Assembly (NCBI RefSeq): GCF_000385335.1
Contig: NZ_ARWA01000001.1
Location: forward strand, 124,001 to 188,000
From: Methyloferula stellata AR4
Lineage (GTDB): Bacteria > Pseudomonadota > Alphaproteobacteria > Rhizobiales > Beijerinckiaceae
Length of the DNA stretch: 64,000 nucleotides
Direction: 5' to 3'
Each line of letters starts with the position of its first letter. Positions within the stretch are counted from its first letter, which is position 1. The position numbers and the translations under genes are program-made. Below the pieces are notes generated by a model. It did no database searches. It was not told the DNA's origin and saw only the letters and a list, made by a program, of their open reading frames with translations. This document shows positions 1-9,330 of this stretch, piece after piece.

Positions 1-250
1 GCCATTTAAGTGCTTGTTTTCCGCCAATAAGCTGCCCGCATATGCGGCTGCCATATGGCCTCTGACACAGCTTCGCCATAATTTCCGGCTTTCTTCCGGC
101 CAACCACGGTGCTTAACTGGATCGTGGGGAGAGCGGGGGAATGCCATGGGTCCGATGGGCACGGGGTATTAACGGTTCTCGGTTTTAAACGTTAAGTCCA
201 ACGAAAACGGGCGGCATAAGCCGCGTAACCCGAGAACCGCGAGCCATCAT
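1..250. other. Upstream region of the first gene, no gene seen
   Basis: No convincing coding frame or RNA gene was seen here. An antisense open frame crosses the start of the next gene but its composition looks non-coding. The stretch presumably holds the promoter and leader of the murein hydrolase gene that begins with TTG at 251. Confidence 0.4.
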
Positions 251-2026
251 TTGCGACAACCGAGCCTCAAAAAGGCCACCAGGAATCGCGTGCGCGTCGT
301 CGTAACGACGAGCGTCATGGCGTTCTGGGCGGGTGCCTTTCTCCCGACGGCCACAGAAACGGCCGAGGCGAATGGCGATACACGGACAATCAGCCTCTAC
401 CATGCGCACCGGCACGATTCGATCGAGGCAACCTATCGCGTCAACGGCCATTACGACCCGGCCGTCCTCGAAAAACTGAATTATTTCCTGCGTGACTGGC
501 GCAACGACGATCAGACGAAGATGGACCCGCGCCTCTTCGACGTCGTTTGGGAGGTCTACCGGACCGCCGGGGCGACCGAGCCGATCACCGTCCTCTCAGC
601 CTATCGCTCTCCCGAGACCAATGCCATGTTGCGCCGCCGCTCGCGCGCGGTCGCCGAACATTCGCAGCACATGCTGGGCAAGGCGATGGATACGACCATG
701 CCCGACATGTCGATGGAGAAACTCCGCGAGATCGGCATGCGCATGCAAAGAGGCGGCGTCGGTTATTATCCGAGTTCGAATTTCGTCCATCTCGATGTCG
801 GCAGCGTCAGGCATTGGCCCCGCATGAGCTATGACCAGCTCGCCCGGCTCTTCCCAGACGGCAAAACTGTCCATATTCCGTCGAATGGACAACCGCTTGC
901 CCGTTATGAAGAAGCCCGCGCCGAAATCGAGGCGAATGGCGGCTCGGCGCCGGCCTATGCAGAGCAGCCGAAGTCGAAGGGCTTCTTTGCTTGGCTCTTC
1001 GGCGGCGGCAGCGGTGGCGAGGACGATGTCGAGGAAGTTGCTTCCGCCGTCCCGACGCCGCGCGGCGGCCCGGCCCGCGGCGCCAGCCGCAATCCGGACA
1101 CATCTTTTGTAGCCTCGGCTAATCCGCCTGCTGCGCAATCGCTTGCCGAGCGCTATGGCCAACGCCGCGCTCCCGATCCGGCTCAGACTGCGGCGGCTCC
1201 CGCACCGAGCAGCCAGCAGGTCGCGAGTCTCCAGCCAACGGCGACCCCGGCACTCCGCGGCAAGCAGGCCGATGCGGACACCGCATCCCAGGACGCCGAT
1301 ACGTCGGCTTATGGAAGCGTGCTTCCGATTCCGCCGAAGCGCCCAAGCGAGCTGATGACCCTGGCCGCCGTGCCTCTGCCACCGGCGCGTCCCGCCGGCG
1401 TCGCCACATTCGCGTCGATCGCACCAAATGATACGACGGCATCGATTGCGACCGACGCGCCAAAGGCCGGGCAAAAACTGCCCGCCGCCGCGAAACCGGA
1501 TGCGATCGCGTCTCTGATTTCAACCCCGCTACCGGCGCATCCAGCCGAGTTCGGACATGCGGCCTTACCGGCCGTCATCACGCAAGGGCCGGACAGGGCG
1601 AAAGCATCGCCCGCGGACGTTTTGGCCTATGCCGCGACGCCCGCTGCGCCTGAGTCTTCCCTATCCGCGCCTCTGCCTGGATTGCGTTCGGCGGCGCTGA
1701 ATAAAACCACGCCGTCGCGGGCCAGTAGGACAATCGTGTCGGCAAGGCTCGACGGCAGCAATTTCCGCAGCCTCACAAGCGATACGGCGACGGAGGACAT
1801 GCCGACTCAGTCGGTACTCGGCGCGAGCCTTTCGGGGCTGCGCGCCGCGGCCCGCATCCAGCCCGGCACATTGTCGAATAGACTGTCAGCCAATTATGTC
1901 GCGCGCTTCGCAAGCAATGCGACCGATCTCGACACGTCGCATTTCTCCGGCGCCGCCGTTCAACCGCTGCCCTCCGCGCGCGATTCGCTTCAGCTCGTTG
2001 CAAGTTTTTCGCGGCCGCGGAATTAA
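251..2026 (+). CDS. Exported DUF882/M15-like murein endopeptidase with long disordered tail
   Basis: 591 residues. A basic start followed by a hydrophobic stretch (about 12-40) looks like a signal peptide, so the enzyme should act in the periplasm. Residues 45-195 form a DUF882 (YcbK/MepK-like, M15 zinc peptidase) domain. The visible metal-ligand pattern is His140 and Asp147 in SQHMLGKAMD, plus His180 in FVHLDVG. Family members cut peptide cross-links in murein. The remaining 390 or so residues are Ala/Pro-rich and look disordered, with short proline motifs (PLPPARP, IPPKRP). Most family members are under about 250 residues, so the tail is the odd part. The start is TTG with a weak ribosome site, because no ATG lies upstream in frame; an internal ATG at 317 would cut into the signal peptide. 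Domain call is secure; start and substrate are inferred. Confidence 0.85.
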   Translation: MRQPSLKKATRNRVRVVVTTSVMAFWAGAFLPTATETAEANGDTRTISLYHAHRHDSIEATYRVNGHYDPAVLEKLNYFLRDWRNDDQTKMDPRLFDVVWEVYRTAGATEPITVLSAYRSPETNAMLRRRSRAVAEHSQHMLGKAMDTTMPDMSMEKLREIGMRMQRGGVGYYPSSNFVHLDVGSVRHWPRMSYDQLARLFPDGKTVHIPSNGQPLARYEEARAEIEANGGSAPAYAEQPKSKGFFAWLFGGGSGGEDDVEEVASAVPTPRGGPARGASRNPDTSFVASANPPAAQSLAERYGQRRAPDPAQTAAAPAPSSQQVASLQPTATPALRGKQADADTASQDADTSAYGSVLPIPPKRPSELMTLAAVPLPPARPAGVATFASIAPNDTTASIATDAPKAGQKLPAAAKPDAIASLISTPLPAHPAEFGHAALPAVITQGPDRAKASPADVLAYAATPAAPESSLSAPLPGLRSAALNKTTPSRASRTIVSARLDGSNFRSLTSDTATEDMPTQSVLGASLSGLRAAARIQPGTLSNRLSANYVARFASNATDLDTSHFSGAAVQPLPSARDSLQLVASFSRPRN

Positions 2027-2054
2027 CTCAGTCTAGAGCCTCGAACTTTCAATT

Positions 2055-2130
2055 GCGTCATGGCCGGGCTTGATCCGGGCATCAACCAAGTGTTGTGCTT
2101 GGATGCGCGGATCAAGTCCGCGCATGACGC
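2055..2130. repeat. Imperfect inverted repeat of the GTCATGGCCGGGCTTGA family
   Basis: The sequence opens with GCGTCATGGCCGGGCTTGAT and closes with the near-reverse complement ending CGCGCATGACGC. Related elements lie at 26385-26557 and 38297-38412. This is a dispersed intergenic palindrome common in Rhizobiales, here between two convergent genes. Confidence 0.7.
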
Positions 2131-2184
2131 CTTCAAAAGATTCGATTTGAACGTCCGCCGCTCTCGATGATCGAGATCATGCCT

Positions 2185-3387
2185 CTAAAGGGCGGTCAGC
2201 GTAAATCCCATCCATTGCGCGGCGAGCAAAGCGCAGCCGAAGAGCAGAACCAAGAGCGCGGCACCGACTTCGATCAGCCGTCCGAACACCAATGCGCGCG
2301 GCGAACCTGGACCCGCGAATTTCACCGCCGTGCGTTTGGCATAAACCGCGAAAGCCGCCAAAGCGCCGGTGGTGATGGCGGTGCCAAGCGACATCGCGAA
2401 AGTCGCGCCGACGCCCACCAAAAACATATCCTGCGCGAGCGCGAAGACCAGAACGAGGATCGCTCCTGAGCATGGCCTTGCACCCGCCGTCAGCATGGTT
2501 AGCAAGGCTCCTTTCCAGACGAAGCCTTCATCGAGTTTTGTCGGGTCCATCGCTAGGAAATGCCCGCAGTCGGGACCATGCACATGATCCTGCGCGCCAT
2601 TATCGGCGAAGAAAGCCGATGTGCCTCGTCCCATCGTCGACAGAGACGGTGCGCTTGCCGCGAAGATCTCTTCGAGAGCGGGATGAGGAAAAGTGGGTAC
2701 CGGTTTTCCGCCCGCATCCCGCTCTAATCTATAGGAATCGATCACGTTCATGATTTTGGATTGGTTAAATCCAAAATCATCGTGATCTTGTGCGCGCGGC
2801 ATGGCGCTGAGCGCGGTGGCGAAGGCCGCGCCTTTGCGCCAAAGAAGAAGAACGCCGAGGGCGACGATACCGAAATAGCTCGCCGTCTCGATCAGATTGG
2901 CGGCAGCGGTCATGCGTTGCGCGGTCGCGTGAAAGATCAAGGCGGCGATACCGACGAGACCCACGGCGACAAGGCCTTGCAACACGGCGGCAAGCAGCGA
3001 AATGACGAGACCGCGCCGAAGCGCTCTTTCATTCGAGACCATGTAGGAGGTCACGACCGCCTTACCATGGCCCGGCCCTGCGGCATGAAACACGCCATAG
3101 GCAAAGCTGACGCCGGCCAGCGCCCAACCTGCCGATTCGTGCGCCTTGATAGCGTGCAACGCCTGCGTCATTTGGCGATAGAAAACGCTTTCCTGCCCGA
3201 TGATCCAGGCGCCGAATCCGCTCACATTGCCGACTGCGCCTTCGTTCGCGCCGACGGCGAAAGGATGATGCGCGCCTTGTGCGAAAGCGCCATCGCAAGA
3301 GAAAATGATGAGCGTGATAAAGCCTAGCGCTAAGCCCGCAGCAAGCGAATCGAGCGTTTCAATCCTGCGCATGATGGATGATTTCAT
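2185..3387 (-). CDS. NicO-family nickel/cobalt transporter carrying an in-frame repeat
   Basis: 400 residues if started at the ATG at 3387, which has GAAGG about 9 bases upstream; a GTG at 3417 would add ten residues. An N-terminal hydrophobic segment and about six further membrane helices are visible. The motif HAAGPGHGK (about 101-109) is the metal-site signature of the NicO/RcnA group, which moves Ni2+ or Co2+ across the inner membrane. A loop holds a second His cluster (DHVHGPDCGH). Residues 200-238 are encoded by a 113-bp palindromic repeat (2676-2788) that reads through in frame and ends just before the His-containing loop. The DUF1007 gene upstream on the same strand is a usual partner. 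Export is more likely than uptake given the RcnA-like His loop, but that is inference. Confidence 0.88.
   Translation of the reverse strand: MKSSIMRRIETLDSLAAGLALGFITLIIFSCDGAFAQGAHHPFAVGANEGAVGNVSGFGAWIIGQESVFYRQMTQALHAIKAHESAGWALAGVSFAYGVFHAAGPGHGKAVVTSYMVSNERALRRGLVISLLAAVLQGLVAVGLVGIAALIFHATAQRMTAAANLIETASYFGIVALGVLLLWRKGAAFATALSAMPRAQDHDDFGFNQSKIMNVIDSYRLERDAGGKPVPTFPHPALEEIFAASAPSLSTMGRGTSAFFADNGAQDHVHGPDCGHFLAMDPTKLDEGFVWKGALLTMLTAGARPCSGAILVLVFALAQDMFLVGVGATFAMSLGTAITTGALAAFAVYAKRTAVKFAGPGSPRALVFGRLIEVGAALLVLLFGCALLAAQWMGFTLTAL
2676..2788 (-). repeat. RPE-like palindromic element inside the nicO-type gene
   Basis: On the minus strand the element begins AGATCACGATGATTTTGGAT and contains a perfect hairpin (ATGATTTTGGATT facing AATCCAAAATCAT). 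It ends with a second imperfect stem, GAGCGGGATG. A copy of exactly the same length lies at 44173-44285. Here it has no stop codon and adds about 38 residues to the transporter. Confidence 0.85.
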
Positions 3388-3424
3388 CCGCAAACCTTCA
3401 ACGGAGTCAGAACTCACATAGCGC

Positions 3425-3504
3425 CGTCATTGCGAGCGTAGCGAAGCAATCCAGACAAAAGCTCAGGCACTCTTATGGATTGCTTCGCTGCGCTCGCAAT
3501 GACG
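3425..3504. repeat. Inverted repeat of the CGTCATTGCGAGCG family
   Basis: Left arm CGTCATTGCGAGCG and right arm CGCTCGCAATGACG are exact reverse complements, giving a long hairpin between the NicO and DUF1007 genes. A degenerate second repeat (AAAGCATGATCTCAGCCG) follows at 3531-3580. Confidence 0.75.
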
Positions 3505-3611
3505 ATCCATAGATCGTACCGCAAAACCCTAAAGCATGATCTCAGCCGAAAAATGGCACAGGTTTTTCAGACCGTGCACATTAATTTGAAGCTCTTATCG
3601 GTGCAAAAACC

Positions 3612-4295
3612 TTACGGGCACGCGATGATGATTCGGTCGGCGAGCTTCACGCCGAAATTGGTGCCGGGCGACAGGCCGCTGAAAAAGGCTTCCGACAGTT
3701 TCTTGGTTTCCTCGGCTTGCAGCGGATTCGCGCCGAGCACATTGGCCGAACAGCCCTTCGGGGCGTTGATGAGCGTGACGGGATCTTTCGAGTCGAGACT
3801 GAAAGCGACGAAATAGGTCGGATCGTAGATCTGCAGCGAAAAGGCCTTTGACGCGCGTGCAGGAGTCTTCAAAGGCAGTGTAAATCGCAAGACGACGAGC
3901 TTGTCGTCGCGTTCTTCGAGCACGTAATCGGTCGGCTCGCCGAAGGCGACCTTGACGCCGGCTTCCTTCGCATAAGTGAAATCGTCGAACTCGGCCAAGG
4001 ATTCGATATTGGTCTTGGCGAGCGGCGCAAGCTCTTCAGGCGTTGGCGGCTTGCCGTTCTTGCCGAGGCCTTCGGTCGCAAAGGCCGAATACATTTCATC
4101 GAAGACCCAAGCGTTGCGAACGGCCTTGATCAAACCGGACTGATCGAAGATGATTTCCGTGCGCCCGGTGACCCAGACATGCGGATGCGCTTCGGCTGGC
4201 TGCCCCAGGCCGATAAGGCCAATCGCAAAGCAAACCAGCAAAGCGGCGGCCCGAGGCGCGGCGAGCAGCGTTCCGTGCAGGGCTTTTCCGATCAC
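3612..4295 (-). CDS. DUF1007 periplasmic protein, partner of the nickel/cobalt transporter
   Basis: 227 residues. A signal peptide is clear (hydrophobic core about 13-32, ending in AEA). It is followed at once by HPHVWVTGR, a His-rich N-terminus typical of DUF1007 and a plausible metal ligand once the signal is removed. The family has no proven activity but is regularly encoded beside NicO permeases, and is thought to deliver or accept metal in the periplasm. The transporter follows on the same strand after about 220 bases filled with repeats, so co-transcription is possible but interrupted. Length is normal for the family. Function is inferred from neighbours. Confidence 0.85.
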   Translation of the reverse strand: MIGKALHGTLLAAPRAAALLVCFAIGLIGLGQPAEAHPHVWVTGRTEIIFDQSGLIKAVRNAWVFDEMYSAFATEGLGKNGKPPTPEELAPLAKTNIESLAEFDDFTYAKEAGVKVAFGEPTDYVLEERDDKLVVLRFTLPLKTPARASKAFSLQIYDPTYFVAFSLDSKDPVTLINAPKGCSANVLGANPLQAEETKKLSEAFFSGLSPGTNFGVKLADRIIIACP

Positions 4296-4652
4296 GAAAT
4301 CTTACCCTTTCTTTCAACCCCTCTCGCCCGAAATGGGTTTTGAAGCAAGAGATTGATTTATTAGGGAAGGAAGTCTGGCCAAAGCGAGGCGGCGGGCCAT
4401 GCAAATGCATCTTAAACAGGGGAATTGCACTGCAATTTATCCGCAGGTCCAGGCCTCCCCCGGCAAGAGGCTGGGGCAATCCCGTTGCGCCTCCTATACG
4501 CTGCGAATGCGGGTGATTATACTGGGAAATGATGGGTTGATCCCAAACGGCCGACCGCCTATCAAAATGGCAGTGCCAAGTGACTACGACCAAACCATGC
4601 TTTTGAAGCGGGCGCGGCCAAGATGCCGCCATGGCACGGCAGGGGGACCAGG
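4296..4652. other. Intergenic region with a perfect 15-bp palindrome
   Basis: About 350 bases separate the leftward DUF1007 gene from the rightward oxidoreductase gene, so both promoters should lie here. No gene was supported. The notable sequence is the palindrome listed at 4423. Confidence 0.45.
4423..4437. promoter_or_regulatory. Perfect palindrome AATTGCACTGCAATT, possible operator
   Basis: The site AATTGCACTGCAATT is symmetrical over all 15 positions and sits between divergent genes. The TTGCACTGCAA core resembles PhaR-type sites upstream of phasin genes, but no PHB gene is adjacent. The regulator is unknown. Confidence 0.35.
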
Positions 4653-7600
4653 ATGACGGACGCGGTCGTCAGACCAATCGACATCGTCGAAGGCCTCGCC
4701 TCCGTCTCGCTTGGCGATAAATATGATCTCGCCAAGCAGCGCATTTTTGCTTCCGGCGCGCAGACGGTCGTCCGGCTTTTGCTGATGCAGGCGGAACTCG
4801 ACCGCCGCGCGGGGCTGAAGACGGCTGGCTTCGTGTCGGGCTATCGCGGTTCGCCCTTAGGCGGCCTCGATCTCAATCTCCAGCGCGCGAAAAAACAGCT
4901 CGAAGCCCGCGATATTCTATTCCAGCCGGGCCTCAACGAAGACCTCGCAGCGACGGCCGTCTGGGGCGCGCAACAGGCCGAGATGCGCGGCGAGGGCCGA
5001 TTCGATGGCGTCTTCGGTCTCTGGTACGGCAAGGGGCCGGGCGTCGATCGCTCAGGCGATGTTTTCCGTCATGCCAACCTCGCCGGCACATCGAGATACG
5101 GCGGCGTGCTCGCCCTGATGGGCGATGATCATACGGCCGAATCCTCGACCACGGCGCATCAGTCCGAATTCACGTTCGTCGATACGATGATGCCGATCCT
5201 GTCGCCCGCCGGCGTGCAGGAAATTCTCGATTACGGCCTTCTCGGCTATGCCCTCAGCCGCTACGCCAGCGCATGGGTGGGGCTCAAATGCGTGAAGGAT
5301 ACGGTCGAATCGACGGCCTCGATCGATGCCTCCTTCGGGCGCTTCATGCCGATAGTGCCGACCGATTTCGCTTTGCCGCAAGGCGGCCTCAACATCAGGC
5401 CGCGCGACGGCGTGCTCGATCAGGAAATCCGCCTGCAAACAGCCAAGCTAGACGCCATGCTCGCCTGGCTGCGCGTCAACCGGCTGAACCGGATTATTCT
5501 CTCGGGCGGCCCGCGTGCCCGCGTCGGCGTAATCACGGCGGGCAAATCCTATCTCGACGTGCGTCAGGCGCTCGATGATCTTGGTATCGACGAGACCAGG
5601 GCTAATGATCTCGGCCTACGCCTCTATAAGATCGGCTGCGTCTGGCCGCTCGAACCCAAAGGCCTGCGCGATTTCGCGCGCGGCCTCGATATGATCATCG
5701 TCGTCGAAGAAAAGCGCGCCTTGATCGAGATGCAGGTGCGCGAACATCTCTACGGCACGAGCGATCAGCCCATTCTGATCGGCAAGAAAGACGAACAAGG
5801 CAATTGGCTGTTTCCGGTGAGCGGCGCGCTCGACGCCGACGATATCGCGCTCGCGATCGGCTCGCGGCTTTTAAAATATACGCCGAACGCCGACCTCGAG
5901 CGCCGCGTGCGCCAACTCGAAGCCGCGCGGACCCGGTTTGCGAGCCAGCAGGATATCGCGTCGCGGACGCCCTATTTCTGTTCCGGCTGCCCGCATAACA
6001 CGTCGACGAATGTACCGGACGGCATGCGCGCCTATGCGGGCATCGGCTGCCATTACATGGCGCAATCCATGGACCGCGCGACCGAAGGCTATACGCAGAT
6101 GGGCGGCGAAGGCGCCAATTGGATCGGCGAAGCGCCCTTCTCGAAGCGTCCGCATGTGTTCCAGAATCTCGGCGACGGCACCTATAATCATTCGGGCAGC
6201 CTTGCCTTGCGCTTCGCCGTCGCGAGTAAGGTCAACATCACCTTCAAGATCCTCTTCAACGACGCCGTGGCCATGACCGGCGGCCAGCGTCACGAGGGCG
6301 GCCTCACCGTCGATATGATCGCGCGGCAGGTCGCGGCCGAAGGCGTGACGCAGATCGCCATCGTCACCGACGAGCCGCATAAATATGCGGCCTCCACGCA
6401 TTGGCCGGCCGGCACGTCGATCTATTCGCGGCTCGATCTCGACGAGGTGCAGCGCCAGCTTGCCGCGACCGAAGGCACTACCGTCCTGATCTACGATCAG
6501 ACTTGCGCCTCCGAAAAAAGACGCCGCCGCAAACGCGGCGAAGAGCCGGATCCCGATACCCGCGTCTTCATCAACACGCGCGTTTGCGAAGGCTGCGGCG
6601 ATTGCGGTGTCAAATCGAATTGCATCGCAGTCCAGCCGATCGAAACCGAATTCGGCCGCAAGAGGGTCATAGATCAATCGAGCTGCAACAAGGATTTCTC
6701 CTGTCTCGAAGGCTTCTGCCCGGCCTTCGTCACGGTGCATGGTGCGACGCCGCGTAAGGTCGAAGCCATGTCTCCCGATGCGTCCATCACGTCGGCGCTG
6801 CCAGCACCGCAAAAACCTGTCCTCGCCGACAAGCCTTATGGCATTCTCGTCACGGGCGTCGGCGGCACAGGTGTCGTGACGATCGGGGCCATTATCGGCA
6901 TGGCCGCGCATCTCGAAGGCAAAGGCTGCGGCATTATCGATATGGCCGGGCTCGCGCAAAAGGGCGGCGCGGTTTTCAGCCATGTGAAGATCGCCGACAA
7001 GCCCGGCGATATTCAAGCCATCCGCGTCGGCGCCGGAAGCGCCGATCTCATTCTCGGCTGCGACCTCATCGTCTCGGGCTCGACGAAGGTTCTTGCCGCC
7101 ATGCGTAAGGACGAGACGGGCGTCCTCATCAATTCGGCCGAAATCTATCCCGGCGAAATTACGCGCGACGCGGATTTTTCGCTGCCCTTCGAACGGCTCA
7201 AACGCAGCATTTCCCAGGCGGGCGGCAACCGCACGCATTTCTTCGACGCCAGCCGCATGGCCACAGCCCTTCTCGGCCATTCGATCGGCGCGAATATGAT
7301 GATGCTCGGCCTTGCCTGGCAGCAAGGCCTCGTGCCGCTCGAAGAAGCCTCGATTCTGCGGGCGATCGAACTCAATGGCGAAGCGATCGAATTGAACAAA
7401 GCGGCCTTTGGCTGGGGCCGGCGCTATGCCGTCGAGCCGCAGGCGGTCGAAGCCGCCGCCACGGCGCGGCAGAGCCCAGCCAGTCAGCCGGCGGCGGCCA
7501 CGCTCGACGAGATCATCGAGCGCCGCGTATCCTATCTCAAAGCCTATGGCGGCGCCGCCACCGTGCAACGCTATCTGGCCCTCGTCTCACATGTCGCCGC

Positions 7601-8159
7601 CATCGAGCGCGCGAAACTGCCAGGCAATGCCAGACTGACGGAAGCGGTCGCGCGCAATTTTGCGAAACTGCTCGCCGTGAAAGATGAATATGAAGTCGCG
7701 CGGCTCTACTCGGACGGCGAATTCGAGCGCGATCTTGCGCTGACCTTCGAAGGTGACCTGAAGCTCGAGTTCCACATGGCGCCGCCGCTTCTGGCCCGCA
7801 GGAACGCCAGGGGCGAAGCTCAAAAAATCACCTTCGGTCCATGGGCAATGAAGGGACTTAAATTCCTCGCGGGCCTGAAGGGCCTGCGCAAAATGCCCTT
7901 CGATATTTTCGGGTTTACGAAAGAGCGCAGGGCCGAACGCGCCTTGATCCGCGACTACGAGCAGCTTCTAGCCGAGCTCCTCGCTGGCCTCACGCGCGAG
8001 AATCACGAGATTGCCGTCGCACTGGCCTCCTTGCCCGAGCAGATTCGCGGCTATGGTCATGTCAAGATGAAGAACCTCGCCGCCGCCAAAGCGGAAGAAG
8101 CGCAGCTTCTCGCGCAGTTCCGGCGCGGGCCCGAGAGCGTTTCGCTGGCGGCGGAATAG
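4653..8159 (+). CDS. Indolepyruvate ferredoxin oxidoreductase, fused alpha-gamma form
   Basis: 1168 residues from the ATG at 4653, chosen because AGGGGGACCAGG lies directly upstream; an ATG ten codons earlier lacks this. The enzyme converts indolepyruvate (or related aryl 2-oxo acids) to the aryl-acetyl-CoA and reduces ferredoxin. Visible order: an N-terminal pyrimidine-binding domain; a central thiamine-diphosphate domain with CSGCPHN and GDGTYNHSG; a cysteine cluster near residues 640-690 (CEGCGDCGVKSNC, then SCNKDFSC and CPAF); and a C-terminal gamma domain starting at VTGVGGTGVVTIG. Aerobic alphaproteobacteria often carry this single-chain form with no separate iorA and iorB. It stands alone, with a leftward hydrolase gene converging 4 bases after its stop. 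Annotation secure; substrate inferred. Confidence 0.92.
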   Translation: MTDAVVRPIDIVEGLASVSLGDKYDLAKQRIFASGAQTVVRLLLMQAELDRRAGLKTAGFVSGYRGSPLGGLDLNLQRAKKQLEARDILFQPGLNEDLAATAVWGAQQAEMRGEGRFDGVFGLWYGKGPGVDRSGDVFRHANLAGTSRYGGVLALMGDDHTAESSTTAHQSEFTFVDTMMPILSPAGVQEILDYGLLGYALSRYASAWVGLKCVKDTVESTASIDASFGRFMPIVPTDFALPQGGLNIRPRDGVLDQEIRLQTAKLDAMLAWLRVNRLNRIILSGGPRARVGVITAGKSYLDVRQALDDLGIDETRANDLGLRLYKIGCVWPLEPKGLRDFARGLDMIIVVEEKRALIEMQVREHLYGTSDQPILIGKKDEQGNWLFPVSGALDADDIALAIGSRLLKYTPNADLERRVRQLEAARTRFASQQDIASRTPYFCSGCPHNTSTNVPDGMRAYAGIGCHYMAQSMDRATEGYTQMGGEGANWIGEAPFSKRPHVFQNLGDGTYNHSGSLALRFAVASKVNITFKILFNDAVAMTGGQRHEGGLTVDMIARQVAAEGVTQIAIVTDEPHKYAASTHWPAGTSIYSRLDLDEVQRQLAATEGTTVLIYDQTCASEKRRRRKRGEEPDPDTRVFINTRVCEGCGDCGVKSNCIAVQPIETEFGRKRVIDQSSCNKDFSCLEGFCPAFVTVHGATPRKVEAMSPDASITSALPAPQKPVLADKPYGILVTGVGGTGVVTIGAIIGMAAHLEGKGCGIIDMAGLAQKGGAVFSHVKIADKPGDIQAIRVGAGSADLILGCDLIVSGSTKVLAAMRKDETGVLINSAEIYPGEITRDADFSLPFERLKRSISQAGGNRTHFFDASRMATALLGHSIGANMMMLGLAWQQGLVPLEEASILRAIELNGEAIELNKAAFGWGRRYAVEPQAVEAAATARQSPASQPAAATLDEIIERRVSYLKAYGGAATVQRYLALVSHVAAIERAKLPGNARLTEAVARNFAKLLAVKDEYEVARLYSDGEFERDLALTFEGDLKLEFHMAPPLLARRNARGEAQKITFGPWAMKGLKFLAGLKGLRKMPFDIFGFTKERRAERALIRDYEQLLAELLAGLTRENHEIAVALASLPEQIRGYGHVKMKNLAAAKAEEAQLLAQFRRGPESVSLAAE

Positions 8160-8163
8160 GTCT

Positions 8164-9132
8164 TTACGCCCGTTTCGCCGCCGCGATAACCGCCGCCTCC
8201 TGCGTGCCCGGCACGAAAGCGTCGAAAGCCGCCCAGACCTGGGCGCGGATCGGATCGCTCTCCAAAAGAAGATCGTGGCGCGCATAAGGGATGGTGAGAT
8301 GACGTCCCGCCTTCAGCCTGCTCGCGAAGGTCTCGGTCGCCGACGTCTTCACGACGCGATCGGCGCCCGCTGCGAGAATCAAAATCGGCGTCATGGTGCG
8401 GCGCGCGAAATCCGGTTCTTCGAATTGCCGCATGAGGCGGAAGGCGGCGTTGGCCCAGCCGATGGTCGGATCGCCGATCGTCAGTTCAGGCGCCGCCGCC
8501 GCGACCGCCGCATAGCGGGCATAGCGCGTGCGGTCGGAGGTAATCACATTGCCTTCGAAGGGATGACGCGTGATCGGCCACCGGCTGCCGCCGGGAATGA
8601 AGGTGCCGCCAAGACCTATCGTATCGAGCCCTTCGGCGAAGGCACGGGCCAGGTGCGGAAATCTCAAGCCGTAGAGATCGATCATCGGCGCGGTCAGCAC
8701 CATGCGCTCGAAGAGATCGGCGCCATGATGCGCATGCGCGAGCAGAATGGCTGCGCCCATGGAATGGCCGAGCGCGAACCAGGGTTTCGGGCAGAAGGCT
8801 TCGAGCACTTGCCGCCCGACGGCCGCGAGGTCGCGTTCATAGATCAGAAAATCGTCGATATGGCCCTTGTGCGGATTGGCGAGTTCGCGTTCCGACAGGC
8901 CCTGGCCGCGCCAATCCATGACGACGACATCGAAGTGGCGGGTCAGAAGCTCCTCGACCACTTCGAAATATTTCTCGATAAATTCGCCGCGCCCCGGCGA
9001 GACGAACACCGTCCCCCGCGGCGTCGAGGCGACCCAGCGCACGGCCCGCAAGGTCAGCCCGTCTTGGGCCAGAACCGGCACTATGATCGCGCCCGGCGGC
9101 ACCGGATTTTCGGGCAGGCCGACTAAATCCAT
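8164..9132 (-). CDS. Alpha/beta hydrolase, lysophospholipase-like
   Basis: 322 residues from the ATG at 9132, which has AGAAGGG upstream; a TTG at 9174 would add 14 residues. The nucleophile elbow GHSMG, a late Asp in ILAAGADRVV and a His in PYARHDLLLE give a complete Ser-Asp-His triad. The sequence MDWRGQGLSER after strand 3 is typical of the Hydrolase_4/PldB group, which releases fatty acids from lysophospholipids or monoacylglycerol. No signal peptide is seen, so it is cytoplasmic. It converges with the oxidoreductase gene, the two stops being 4 bases apart. Substrate is not determined. Confidence 0.85.
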   Translation of the reverse strand: MDLVGLPENPVPPGAIIVPVLAQDGLTLRAVRWVASTPRGTVFVSPGRGEFIEKYFEVVEELLTRHFDVVVMDWRGQGLSERELANPHKGHIDDFLIYERDLAAVGRQVLEAFCPKPWFALGHSMGAAILLAHAHHGADLFERMVLTAPMIDLYGLRFPHLARAFAEGLDTIGLGGTFIPGGSRWPITRHPFEGNVITSDRTRYARYAAVAAAAPELTIGDPTIGWANAAFRLMRQFEEPDFARRTMTPILILAAGADRVVKTSATETFASRLKAGRHLTIPYARHDLLLESDPIRAQVWAAFDAFVPGTQEAAVIAAAKRA

Positions 9133-9330
9133 TTTTTCAAAAACCCTTCTTGCAAAGGCCCAAAGGCCACCCAAATTCAGGGTAGCGCGGGCCGCTTATA
9201 GGACGCGCAAGACAAGCTTGACCTCGGTAATCTTGGTTAGGCGCAGTTTACTGAGATGCATCTCCGGTCGGATGACGGCGATCGTATCACGTCCGCCTTC
9301 GTTGATCGGGGCATCGCTGAGCTGCGCAGT

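Noticed and set aside
596-1474. 292-codon open frame antisense to the murein hydrolase gene
   Set aside because: Arg/Ala/Gly-rich composition without any domain; a by-product of high GC opposite a well-supported gene.
5871-7568. 565-codon open frame antisense to the indolepyruvate oxidoreductase gene
   Set aside because: Its sequence is the mirror of conserved motifs on the other strand and shows no family features.
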